Notes: generated by a model not told the origin, from the letters alone. 64,000 nucleotides of DNA from Seleniibacterium sp963677135 (GCA_963677135.2 CAXXLS010000014.1:62001-126000), one strand, 5' to 3'. Positions 24,328 to 31,724 are shown, numbered from the stretch's first letter. A program made the numbers and translations.

Positions 24328-26169
24328 TTAAATCATGCCGATCAGTTTGCCGCTGCGCTCAAGGAAGGCTGCCATGCGGTCCTTGCTGATCGCCTGGTGC
24401 GACAGCATGGCCAGATCGTAGATCTGGTCGATAAGCATGCCGGAGGTTTCATTATCCCCATCATCCTGTAGCTTGAGGACTTTGGCGATTGCCGGGCTGG
24501 CGGTATTGACCATCAAGGTATGCTCGGCAAACATGTCGGGCATCTCGCCCCCCTGCCCCATGGTACGCATCATCTCTTTGAACCGGCGGGATTGTTCGTT
24601 TAGCAGAATCATGCCGGGAACACTGTCGTCCTTAAGTGTTTCGACACGAATAGACAATCCCTTGATATCAAGGTGATCCTTGAAAGCCTGCTCGATCTTT
24701 TCTTCCCTGGTTTTGCCATCCTCTCCGGAAACGATCTTGCTGCCGGCATTTTCCTCCAGAAGGTTTTCAGTGATGTCCGAATCGACCCGTTCGAACTTGA
24801 GATCGGAATTTTTTGATTCCAGGAACTGGATAAAATGGTTATCGATCAGGGCATCCAGAATCAATGCTTCCAGCCCCTGCGATTTGAACAATTTCAGGTA
24901 AGTCGCCTGGGTGCCTTCATCATTGGCGTAATACACCTTGTTTTCATGTGTCTCCTTTGCGCGCTCAAGGTATTCAGGCAGGGTCGTATATTTGCAATCT
25001 GCAGTAGTGCGGTAAATAACCTTGTCCTTGACCTTGTCATAGAACTTCTCTTCACGCATCATCCCGTACTTGACGAAGGTATGAATATCCTCCCAGATGG
25101 GAGCGAAGACATCGCGATCCTGCTTGGCCAGTTCCACCACCTTGGCTGCCACCCGGCCACTGATGACTTCCCGGATCTTGCGAACCTGAGGTTCGTTCTG
25201 CAGATAACTCCGCGACACGTTCAGCGGTAGATCGGGAGCATCCAGGCAGCCCTGCAGCGGGGTCAGGAACTCGGGAATCAGTTCCGGAGTGTTGTCGGAA
25301 ACGAAAACCTGATTGCAGAACAGTTTGATGTGGCTCTTGGTCAGATCAAACTCGTTGGTCAGGCGCGGGAAGTAGACAATCCCCTTCAAGTTGAACGGAA
25401 AATCGATATTCAGATGAATCCAGAACAGAGGCTCATCCGACAAGGGATAAAGTTTCTTGTAGAATTCCTTGTATTCTTCCTCAGTCACCTCAGAAGCGGA
25501 ACGGGTCCAGAGAGGATTTTTGTCATTGACCTCAGCGCCTTCAAGGTTAATCGAAACAGGCAGAAAATTACAGAATTTCTTCAGGATGGTCCTGACTTTA
25601 TCCGCCTCGAGAAATTCCTTTTCCTCGTCGGCCAGGGTCAGGATGATATCCGTGCCCCGTGCTTTCTTTTCCGTCGGCTCCAGGGTATAGCTGGTCGTCC
25701 CGTCACAAGTCCAATGAACCGCCTGGGCACCGTCCTGGTAGGAAAGGGTTTTGATTTCGACAGATTTTGCCACCATGAAGCTGGAATAGAAACCCAGGCC
25801 GAAATGACCGATAATCTGGTTTTTGTCCTCCAGGTCCTTGAATTTTTCAATAAAATCTTCGGCAGAAGAAAAAGCGACCTGATTGATGTACTTCTTGACC
25901 TCGTCGGCCGTCATCCCGATACCGTTGTCGCTGACGGTTATCGTCCCGGCATCCTTATCGATATGGATATCCACCCGGTAATCGTCACTCAGCTTGAGCC
26001 CTTCGATCAGGTTGATGTTCTGCAGCTTGTGGATCGCATCCACAGCGTTGGACACCAACTCTCTCAGGAATATCTCCTTTTCGCTGTAAAGCCATTTCTT
26101 GATGATCGGAAAGATATTTTCCGTATGAATGGAAATATTTCCCTCTTCCTTTGCAACCTTGTCTGACAT
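24328..26169 (-). CDS. htpG: molecular chaperone HtpG (Hsp90)
   Basis: The 613-residue protein has the GHKL ATPase N-terminus (IFLRELVSNAVDAIHKL, with the Glu and Asn of ATP hydrolysis and Mg binding; DNGIGM; GHFGLGFYSSFMVA). The Hsp90 middle domain (GIVYFPRLTNEF; LPLNVSRSYLQ) and C-terminal dimerisation domain follow. It is a cytoplasmic ATP-dependent chaperone. The ATG at 26169 follows GGAGGAG, while the upstream in-frame start at 26217 falls within a promoter palindrome. It is monocistronic, with its own terminator. Upstream lies a consensus sigma-70 promoter that overlaps two perfect palindromes, which suggests repressor control. Confidence 0.95.
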   Translation of the reverse strand: MSDKVAKEEGNISIHTENIFPIIKKWLYSEKEIFLRELVSNAVDAIHKLQNINLIEGLKLSDDYRVDIHIDKDAGTITVSDNGIGMTADEVKKYINQVAFSSAEDFIEKFKDLEDKNQIIGHFGLGFYSSFMVAKSVEIKTLSYQDGAQAVHWTCDGTTSYTLEPTEKKARGTDIILTLADEEKEFLEADKVRTILKKFCNFLPVSINLEGAEVNDKNPLWTRSASEVTEEEYKEFYKKLYPLSDEPLFWIHLNIDFPFNLKGIVYFPRLTNEFDLTKSHIKLFCNQVFVSDNTPELIPEFLTPLQGCLDAPDLPLNVSRSYLQNEPQVRKIREVISGRVAAKVVELAKQDRDVFAPIWEDIHTFVKYGMMREEKFYDKVKDKVIYRTTADCKYTTLPEYLERAKETHENKVYYANDEGTQATYLKLFKSQGLEALILDALIDNHFIQFLESKNSDLKFERVDSDITENLLEENAGSKIVSGEDGKTREEKIEQAFKDHLDIKGLSIRVETLKDDSVPGMILLNEQSRRFKEMMRTMGQGGEMPDMFAEHTLMVNTASPAIAKVLKLQDDGDNETSGMLIDQIYDLAMLSHQAISKDRMAAFLERSGKLIGMI

Positions 26170-26200
26170 ATTTGAAACTCCTCCTTGACGTTTTATATTA

Positions 26201-26248
26201 AGTGGTTGAGCAACCACTAAAGATAAAAATTGAAGTTCAATTTGTCAA
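26201..26248 (-). promoter_or_regulatory. htpG promoter with two palindromic operators
   Basis: On the minus strand TTGACA (26243-26248), 17 bases and TATCTT (26220-26225) form a strong promoter. The spacer holds the 17-base palindrome AAATTGAAGTTCAATTT (26227-26243). The start-site region holds AGTGGTTGAGCAACCACT (26201-26218), two 8-base arms around two bases. Neither matches CIRCE. A repressor bound at either site would block initiation. Confidence 0.75.
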
Positions 26249-26276
26249 GATCACAGCTCTATATACTTTTTCGACA

Positions 26277-26310
26277 AAAAAAGCCCCCGACCTGATCGCC
26301 GGGGGTTTTG
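26277..26310 (-). terminator. terminator of PEP-CTERM gene B
   Basis: On the minus strand AAACCCCCGGCG, a short loop and the pairing TCGGGGGC are followed by seven Ts. It lies 25 bases after the stop codon. Confidence 0.8.
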
Positions 26311-26334
26311 GTAAAACGGATATTCTTCCTGCGA

Positions 26335-26844
26335 TTATTTCTTTTGGCGACGGCGATAGAAGGCCAGGCCGACGAGACCGCCACCGAGGAGAATGAACGT
26401 TGCAGGTTCGGGAACCGGAGGAGGAGTCTCTCCCGCATCAATAGTCGTCAAATGAGACAGCTGATGCTTCCCGCCATCGATATCGCTAGTGCTCCACGTC
26501 CCACTTGATGAAGCAGGATTAACAGCATAAATAGCGAACTGGTTAGATGCTTTGACTATGTAATAATTGACTGAGTAAATTAAACTCCAAAGCCCAGAAT
26601 ACCAATTATCATCAGAAGAGATAGTGAGTGTCCCGTTCGTATAGGACGTACCAGAAGGGGTTCCAGGAAGATCGAGTTTGACATAATCACTTGTGTCATA
26701 CCCCAAGGAGGTCAATGTACTGGTCGTATCGTTACCAGAGTAGACACCGACAAGAGTTCCCGAGTTACTATAGGAAATCGCACTTGCAATGACCGGAGTT
26801 GCGATAAGAGCTAAAACGACTATTAAAACTCTGAACGTTTTCAT
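26335..26844 (-). CDS. PEP-CTERM sorting domain protein B
   Basis: The 169-residue protein begins MKTFRVLIVVLALIATPVIA, a signal peptide with a cut after ASA. It ends VPEPATFILLGGGLVGLAFY then RRRQKK, a complete PEP-CTERM sorting tail. The middle is Ser/Thr/Tyr-rich and low in charge (SNSGTLVGVYSGNDTTSTL), typical of exported exosortase cargo. The tail is almost identical to those of the two genes to the right. A good GGGAGGAGG ribosome site precedes the ATG. It has its own sigma-54 promoter, activator site and terminator, so it is a single-gene unit. Confidence 0.9.
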   Translation of the reverse strand: MKTFRVLIVVLALIATPVIASAISYSNSGTLVGVYSGNDTTSTLTSLGYDTSDYVKLDLPGTPSGTSYTNGTLTISSDDNWYSGLWSLIYSVNYYIVKASNQFAIYAVNPASSSGTWSTSDIDGGKHQLSHLTTIDAGETPPPVPEPATFILLGGGLVGLAFYRRRQKK

Positions 26845-26897
26845 TTGATGCCTCCTCCCTCACGGGCTGAAAGTGTTTTCATTTGAAAATAAACAAA

Positions 26898-26913
26898 AGC
26901 ACTTTTCATACCA
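26898..26913 (-). promoter_or_regulatory. sigma-54 promoter for PEP-CTERM gene B
   Basis: The minus strand reads TGGTATGAAAAGTGCT, with GG and GC ten bases apart. The GGTATG start is shared with gene C, and the predicted leader of about 43 bases is the same length as that of gene C. Confidence 0.72.
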
Positions 26914-26987
26914 ATCTACTCAAGTATAATCAATTTCAATATGTTACCTTTCTGGTCTACTTTGTCGGCTCAGCTTAATTCCGTAGA

Positions 26988-27004
26988 TGTAATATTTTTC
27001 GACA
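26988..27004 (-). promoter_or_regulatory. palindromic upstream activator site, copy B
   Basis: The minus strand reads TGTCGAAAAATATTACA. Its centre lies about 84 bases upstream of the -24 GG. The 318-base gap 26845-27162 holds only this site, the promoter and the terminator of gene C. Confidence 0.7.
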
Positions 27005-27099
27005 CCCAATCCAGGTATTTAATTCCCACCTATGGAATCATGCAAGACTCTGGACCGAGAACCTCGAAAATGCCGTCCTGCTGGTATTCATTTTCACCA

Positions 27100-27132
27100 A
27101 AAAGCCCCCAAATTTTAAAATTTGGGGGCTTT
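27100..27132. terminator. bidirectional terminator of PEP-CTERM gene C
   Basis: AAAGCCCCCAAATTTT and its exact complement AAAATTTGGGGGCTTT are directly adjacent, forming a perfect hairpin with A/T tails. Confidence 0.85.
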
Positions 27133-27162
27133 GATTGTGATATGGAATATCGTTCTTGCCAA

Positions 27163-27996
27163 TCACTTCTTCTGACGGCGACGATAGAGAGCAAGACCAA
27201 CTAAACCACCGCCAAGCAGAATGAAAGTAGCGGGTTCGGGAACCGGAGGAGGCAGATCATTGGGTCCTACAATGGCACTCCATTCCTGATAGCCATCATT
27301 ATCTCCATCCAGCTCTCCGTATTCGACAAAGAGATAGACATAATCAAGATTGACGCCAGTCGCATATGCGGCGTCAAACAGCTTTTTCTCTACGTAGACA
27401 TAAATGTCAGATTCACCGGATCCTGAACTTGACAGAGCATAATTCATCTTGATTGCGGACTCGTCATCTGCATCCATATCATAGACCAATGCTCCACCGA
27501 GAACCGATGATAACGGATACTCATCAGGGTCATCCAACAAGTAGATCTGGAAGGTATCCAGAGAGAGATAAGGGTCACTCTTGGTCTGATTGATATCCAG
27601 ATCAAAGACATAATAGTCGTCATCAACGACCTGCAGAGCGGACAACAGTAACGAACGAGTAAAGTTTCCATCCGTAATCTGATCAAGATCTAACTTGGGG
27701 GCGGTTGGATTACGCCAATCCGTATTGTAACCACTGCTCTCACCGTCATTCTCATCTTTACCGGAGCGCAGAAACGATCCGAAAACACCAGACCCGGCCG
27801 GATGTGTTTCACCGCCAGTAAAAATAGCGTCGTCAATGACTGCCGTGTTGCCGGCAACAGTCAGGTCATAATAATCAATACCGCCGACATCGGTTGGGGA
27901 TACAATGACCGCAAAAACTCCTCCAGGCAAAATCATAAGCACAAAGATGATTCCCAGAAGTAACATTGAAAATTTCGACCACTTCAACGTTTTCAT
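27163..27996 (-). CDS. PEP-CTERM sorting domain protein C
   Basis: From ATG 27996 the protein has 277 residues. It has a signal peptide MKTLKWSKFSMLLLGIIFVL ending near GGVFA and a strongly acidic, Asp-rich body (GKDENDGESSGYNTDWRN, LVYDMDADDESAIKMNY). The tail is VPEPATFILLGGGLVGLALY then RRRQKK. The acidic pattern DGDNDGYQEW may bind calcium, but no known domain is evident. An AAAGGAGG ribosome site supports 27996, while the in-frame ATG at 28035 would add 13 polar residues before the signal peptide. It has its own sigma-54 promoter, activator site and terminator. Confidence 0.88.
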   Translation of the reverse strand: MKTLKWSKFSMLLLGIIFVLMILPGGVFAVIVSPTDVGGIDYYDLTVAGNTAVIDDAIFTGGETHPAGSGVFGSFLRSGKDENDGESSGYNTDWRNPTAPKLDLDQITDGNFTRSLLLSALQVVDDDYYVFDLDINQTKSDPYLSLDTFQIYLLDDPDEYPLSSVLGGALVYDMDADDESAIKMNYALSSSGSGESDIYVYVEKKLFDAAYATGVNLDYVYLFVEYGELDGDNDGYQEWSAIVGPNDLPPPVPEPATFILLGGGLVGLALYRRRQKK

Positions 27997-28049
27997 TTGG
28001 TGCCTCCTTTCTGAAGGACTTAAATGTGTTTTCATTTAAGTCTAAGAGA

Positions 28050-28065
28050 AGCATAAAACATACCT
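28050..28065 (-). promoter_or_regulatory. sigma-54 promoter for PEP-CTERM gene C
   Basis: The minus strand reads AGGTATGTTTTATGCT, with GG and GC ten bases apart. It fits the consensus less well than those at genes A and D but is placed exactly as at gene B. Confidence 0.62.
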
Positions 28066-28138
28066 GAAGACATAAAACGATATCATAACAATCTGCTACA
28101 GACCCGTTAATGAGCATAGCGGATAGAACGTATTGCCC

Positions 28139-28155
28139 TGTAAGAATAACCGACA
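28139..28155 (-). promoter_or_regulatory. palindromic upstream activator site, copy C (weakest)
   Basis: The minus strand reads TGTCGGTTATTCTTACA. The TGTCG and TACA ends are kept but the middle differs. The centre lies about 83 bases from the -24 GG, as at gene B. Confidence 0.55.
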
Positions 28156-28227
28156 GTTTCGTTAAGGTATTTTCAGAGACATAGGGGAAACCGCACCGGA
28201 CAGGTTTATAAAAGAAAAATTCAACGC

Positions 28228-28255
28228 AAAAAAGCCCCTGCCAGTAGGCAGGGGC
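28228..28255 (-). terminator. terminator of PEP-CTERM gene D
   Basis: GCCCCTGCC and GGCAGGGGC pair around AGTA, followed on the minus strand by six Ts. Confidence 0.85.
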
Positions 28256-28285
28256 CTGAATTTGTTTCGTTGTCTTACTTTTTAA

Positions 28286-28924
28286 TTATTTCTGCCGACG
28301 GCGATAGAAGGCCAGACCGACTAAACCGCCGCCAAGCAGGATGAAGGTTGCGGGTTCCGGGACGGGGGGCACGTCAGTCGCGTTAATCGTCGTGAAATGG
28401 GAAATTTCAGGTGCTCCCGATTTTCCGGAGATGAGATGCTCAGTGCTCCAAGCACCGGAACCGGCGCCGTCCTCACCCAACCAGTAAAGAGCAAATTCAT
28501 TAGCTCCCTTAACTGTGTAAAATTCAACGGATACGGGCGCCGTTGACCAGGTTCCGGTCTTGCTGTCAGAATCGTAGGTGACAGTCATGAGAGTGCTGGT
28601 CTGGGAGCCGTCGGCAATAGATCCGTTGATTTTATTGTACTCATCAAAGCTGGCGATACTGTAATCGATCGAGAGCTCAGTGAACCGATAATTAATCAGT
28701 TCAATGAAGTCACTCAGGACCTCCAAGTCGTTATAGATATTTTGCTCATTTCCGGGCTTTGTCATAGTGAGAAGGTACGTCCCACTGAAAGAGCTACCAG
28801 TCGTTGCTCCTCGAAGCTCATAGGATAATTCGGTGCCATATGAGCCAACATAGGTGAGCGCCAGAGCATTGGAGGCAAACAGCAGGGTCGCCAATATGGA
28901 AGCTGAAACGATAAGCGTTTTCAT
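28286..28924 (-). CDS. PEP-CTERM sorting domain protein D
   Basis: The 212-residue protein has a signal peptide MKTLIVSASILATLLFASNA and ends VPEPATFILLGGGLVGLAFY then RRRQK. Parts of the body resemble protein B (the phrases TGTWSTAPVSVEFYTVKGAN and EFALYWLGEDGAGSGAWSTE against NQFAIYAVNPASSSGTWST). The two are therefore probably paralogues made by duplication. It is presumed exosortase cargo. The ribosome site is weak (AAGAAAG). It has a near-consensus sigma-54 promoter, the best activator palindrome of the set and its own terminator. Confidence 0.9.
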   Translation of the reverse strand: MKTLIVSASILATLLFASNALALTYVGSYGTELSYELRGATTGSSFSGTYLLTMTKPGNEQNIYNDLEVLSDFIELINYRFTELSIDYSIASFDEYNKINGSIADGSQTSTLMTVTYDSDSKTGTWSTAPVSVEFYTVKGANEFALYWLGEDGAGSGAWSTEHLISGKSGAPEISHFTTINATDVPPVPEPATFILLGGGLVGLAFYRRRQK

Positions 28925-28996
28925 TTAATAGTTCGCTTTCTTAAAGAGGGTTTTGGCGTATTAAAAGATCCAGAAACTCACTACGGACAAATTTAT

Positions 28997-29012
28997 TGCA
29001 AACCTCGTTCCA
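28997..29012 (-). promoter_or_regulatory. sigma-54 promoter for PEP-CTERM gene D
   Basis: The minus strand reads TGGAACGAGGTTTGCA, which matches TGGCACG-N4-TTGCA at all but one fixed position. The predicted leader is about 62 bases. Confidence 0.8.
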
Positions 29013-29082
29013 AAATAAATTCCCATGTTATTCTTGCCACTTACATACCTTGCAACAAATAACATCACTGTTAAAACTGCCA

Positions 29083-29099
29083 TGTCAAATATTTCGACA
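29083..29099 (-). promoter_or_regulatory. palindromic upstream activator site, copy D
   Basis: The minus strand reads TGTCGAAATATTTGACA, a palindrome with one mismatched pair. Its centre lies about 80 bases from the -24 GG. Confidence 0.72.
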
Positions 29100-29102
29100 A
29101 AA

Positions 29103-29133
29103 GAAAACCCCCTGCGTCATGGCAAGGGGGTTT
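29103..29133 (-). terminator. terminator of the ferritin-like gene
   Basis: On the minus strand AAACCCCCTTGCC and the pairing GCAGGGGGTTTT enclose a short loop, about 80 bases after the stop codon. Confidence 0.7.
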
Positions 29134-29214
29134 CAAAAGATGAACCGTTTTGACAACTTGTGGAAGTTGAAACGATTATGCAAAAGTTTTTTCAGGAGGA
29201 CCTTGCGATCTACC

Positions 29215-29712
29215 CTAATTCTCGGTCATGAAATACCGCTCGTAAAAATCTTCGAGGGTCTTGAGATGCTTGGTCTCATCCGCCAGCAGGCGCTGAAACA
29301 ATGACGCCATGGGAGCCCCTTCGCAGCCGCTGATCAGGGCCTTGTAAAAATCGACGGCAGCTTTTTCGAGGTGAATGGCGTAAGCCAATGCGGTCCGGCC
29401 ATCGGCACCGGGTTCGATCTCTTTCTGCTCGAAGACATAGTCCAGGTTCATGGTCGGCAGTTCCTGGTTCAGGAGTGCGGCATTTTCATCGTGCCCTTCC
29501 AGTAGTGCCAGTTCGATGCGGTGCTTGTGATCGAGTTCTTCCTTGGCGGCATCGCGCAGAATCTCTTTGGCCTGTTTATCCTTAACCAGCTGAATCGCCC
29601 GTATATAGTTACGGAAGCCACGCTCTTCCATGACGATCGCTTTTTCCAGAGCCACTTCCAGCGTATAACAGACCCCTTTTTGCAACCCCATCTCTTCTAA
29701 ATGGTCAGACAT
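29215..29712 (-). CDS. ferritin-like / rubrerythrin-type diiron protein
   Basis: The 165-residue four-helix protein carries the spaced carboxylate and histidine ligands of the ferritin-like fold. These are EERGFRNYIRA (about residues 31-41), EELDHKHR (about 61-68), HLEKAAVDFYKAL and ADETKHLKTLEDFYER near the C-terminus. It lacks the C-terminal rubredoxin domain of true rubrerythrin. Such proteins commonly handle peroxide or iron in anaerobes, but the exact role here is unknown. The ATG at 29712 sits six bases after GAGGAG, while the ATG at 29718 is too close to that site. Confidence 0.82.
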   Translation of the reverse strand: MSDHLEEMGLQKGVCYTLEVALEKAIVMEERGFRNYIRAIQLVKDKQAKEILRDAAKEELDHKHRIELALLEGHDENAALLNQELPTMNLDYVFEQKEIEPGADGRTALAYAIHLEKAAVDFYKALISGCEGAPMASLFQRLLADETKHLKTLEDFYERYFMTEN

Positions 29713-29771
29713 CGGCATCTCCTCGAATCAGTGTAATCAGGTTAACAATCACATCACAGTTTAGCGCTTCA

Positions 29772-29936
29772 TCAATAAATTACAATATAACCATGCTTTT
29801 CTGCAATTCTTGATATTTCAAGCACATCCTGAATCTGGTAACTGCATCCATCAAGAACAAAGGTATACCCGCCGTCAGAATTTTCCTTGGCCAGACTGAT
29901 CAGGTATTCGAAACTAGCGGTTTTGACTGTTTCCAT
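29772..29936 (-). CDS. small protein of unknown function
   Basis: From ATG 29936 the protein has 54 residues: METVKTASFEYLISLAKENS, then DGGYTFVLDGCSYQIQDVLE and a C-terminus IAEKHGYIVIY. GAAGGA precedes the ATG at a suitable distance. I recognise no family. The soluble, mixed alpha/beta look and the ribosome site support a real gene, but it is short and next to a repeat. It may be co-transcribed with the ferritin-like gene 59 bases downstream. Confidence 0.5.
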   Translation of the reverse strand: METVKTASFEYLISLAKENSDGGYTFVLDGCSYQIQDVLEISRIAEKHGYIVIY

Positions 29937-29992
29937 TCTTTTAATCCTTCTTCCACAGATGACTAAAGAGAAAACCCTCACATGAAAAGCTT

Positions 29993-30200
29993 AATTCACG
30001 GAAGACACGAAAACCACGGAAATAAAATCGTTTTTAAAGTTTTACCCCGAAAGGATTGCTGTTGCCTTTTGCCCTTGATCAGCCTTTATCCGTGTCCAGC
30101 TGTGGCTAAAAGATTTATTTGATTGCTCTTTTGGCCTGTCTTCCGTGCTTTCCGTGGACATTATGCCTCTGATTTTATCCGGGTGCATCTGTGACCAAAA
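29993..30200 (+). repeat. dispersed MITE-like repeat, copy 4 (composite)
   Basis: TTCACGGAAGACACGAAAAC and AAAGGATTGCTGTTGCC are followed by an end TTTATCCGTGTCCAGCTGTG near 30092. A second partial unit holds TCCGTGCTTTCCGTGGACAT and ends ATCCGGGTGCATCTGTGAC. It fills most of the 308-base gap 29937-30244, where no gene is seen. Confidence 0.7.
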
Positions 30201-30244
30201 CTTTATATATTTTGCAAAAGGTTAGCACACCCCCCATGAACGAG

Positions 30245-30664
30245 TCACTCACCAATGATCTTCACCAGGACCCTCTTCCTGCGTTTACCATCGAATTCCC
30301 CGTAAAAAATCTGCTCCCATGGGCCAAAGTCCAGGGATCCGTTCGTGACGGCAACGACGACGTCCCGACCCATGACGGTGCGCTTCAGGTGGGCATCACC
30401 ATTATCTTCACCAGTATTGTTATGAAAATAGCGGCTGAGAGGCTCGTGCGGAGCAAGTTCTTCCAGCCAATGTTCAAAGTCCCGGTGCAACCCTCCTTCG
30501 TCATCATTGATGAATACCGACGCGGTAATATGCATGGCGTTGCACAAAAGCATTCCTTCCCTGATACCGCTTTCCCGCAGACAATCCTCGATATCCCTGG
30601 TGATATTGACAAACCCGCGGCGCGACGGGATGTTGAAAAACAGCTCTTTTCTGTATGATTTCAC
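30245..30664 (-). CDS. YjbQ family protein (UPF0047)
   Basis: The 139-residue protein has the YjbQ pattern. ITRDIEDCLRESGIREGMLL and NAMHITASVFINDDEGGLHR (about residues 42-61) are followed by the metal-site motif HNNTGEDNGDAHLKRTVMG (about 80-98). It ends GPWEQIFYGEFDGKRRKRVL. Members form trimers with a bound metal and have a weak thiamine-phosphate synthase activity in some bacteria; the physiological role is uncertain. It is a single gene on the minus strand, divergent from the Bax-like gene. Confidence 0.88.
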   Translation of the reverse strand: MKSYRKELFFNIPSRRGFVNITRDIEDCLRESGIREGMLLCNAMHITASVFINDDEGGLHRDFEHWLEELAPHEPLSRYFHNNTGEDNGDAHLKRTVMGRDVVVAVTNGSLDFGPWEQIFYGEFDGKRRKRVLVKIIGE

Positions 30665-30749
30665 AGGTTATCCTCCCGAATTATTTGATCCTCATTTTCA
30701 CTTTCTGCAAAACCTACTGTAAAATATAAGGAATAAATAAAATAGCTGC

Positions 30750-30779
30750 TTGACATGACGACCTGTTTTCTAATATATA
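30750..30779 (+). promoter_or_regulatory. promoter of the Bax-like lipoprotein gene
   Basis: TTGACA, 18 bases and TATATA stand about 40 bases before the ATG. Confidence 0.5.
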
Positions 30780-30818
30780 CATTCGCTGTCGTTGCGCAAG
30801 CGGCGAATAGACAAGCTT

Positions 30819-31724
30819 ATGAAGAAACTTAAATCACATACCATATTGCTGCCGGCCCTGTTGATGATCGCCCTGGTGCTGGTCAGCTGCACCGAAAGCT
30901 CCGCTCCCGTTTACCAGGGGCCCGACATCCGTATTCTTGGGGAGACCTCGGTGTCCTCCCTTGAGAACCAGTTCACACGCTACGGCTATCGACTGGACGA
31001 CCTGAGTCACGGGGTCCCTCCGCTTATTCTCCGCAGTCTGCCTGACGATCTCGGCGAGATTTCTTCAAGCTCCAAGAGAAAATCGATCTTTGTCCGGGCC
31101 TTGCTGCCCATGGTTCTCCTGGCCAACAACGAGATCCGCTTCGAGCGCAGCAAACTTGAAAAAATCAAGCGCAATTACACCCTGTACAAGCGGTTGGACG
31201 ACACCCAGGAGCACATCCTGAACACGCTGGCTCAAAGGTACCGGGTCGACCTGAACAAGTACGGCATGGAGCAGGCGCTTGCCAAGCTGGAACGCCGCAT
31301 TGACATCATCCCTCCCGATCTGGCCCTGGCCCAGGCGGCCAATGAGTCGGCCTGGGGAACCTCACGATTTTCCCGGGTTGCCAACAACCTGTTCGGGGAA
31401 TGGACCTTTCAGCAGGGACAAGGCATCGTGCCGCTCGGACGCCCTGAAGGGGAAACTTACGAGGTAGAGAAATTCAACACCGTGTATGATTCGGTCCGTT
31501 CCTATCTTCACAATCTGAATACCCACAAGGCCTACAAGGAGTTCAGGGAGATTCGGGTTGAAATGCGTCAGGCAGGGTATATTCCGGACGGCATGACCCT
31601 GGCCGAAGGGTTGCGACAGTACTCCACGCGCGGCGAGGAATACATCAAGGAAATCCAGCAGATGATCCGGAACAACAAGTTCTTCCGTTTCGCCAAGGCG
31701 AAGCTCCGGACCACCTCCACTTAG
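30819..31724 (+). CDS. Bax-like glucosaminidase domain lipoprotein
   Basis: The 301-residue protein begins MKKLKSHTILLPALLMIALV with a lipobox LVSC at about residues 20-23. The C-terminal half is a glucosaminidase (GH73-like) domain: DIIPPDLALAQAANESAWGT, SRFSRVANNLFGEWTF and YDSVRSYLHNLNTHKAYKEF. The first Glu after QAAN fits the catalytic acid. It matches E. coli Bax, a periplasm-facing putative peptidoglycan hydrolase. The ATG at 30819 begins directly at the signal sequence. No strong ribosome site is visible, so start confidence is moderate. The gene stands alone. Confidence 0.85.
   Translation: MKKLKSHTILLPALLMIALVLVSCTESSAPVYQGPDIRILGETSVSSLENQFTRYGYRLDDLSHGVPPLILRSLPDDLGEISSSSKRKSIFVRALLPMVLLANNEIRFERSKLEKIKRNYTLYKRLDDTQEHILNTLAQRYRVDLNKYGMEQALAKLERRIDIIPPDLALAQAANESAWGTSRFSRVANNLFGEWTFQQGQGIVPLGRPEGETYEVEKFNTVYDSVRSYLHNLNTHKAYKEFREIRVEMRQAGYIPDGMTLAEGLRQYSTRGEEYIKEIQQMIRNNKFFRFAKAKLRTTST

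Noticed and set aside
26259..26275. A further TGTCGAAAAAG half-site between PEP-CTERM gene B and htpG
   Set aside because: Only one arm matches the 17-mer and no GG-N10-GC promoter lies between it and htpG, so I did not count it as an activator site.
30191..30658. Plus-strand open frame of 155 codons
   Set aside because: It lies antisense to the YjbQ gene, whose conserved motifs read on the minus strand.
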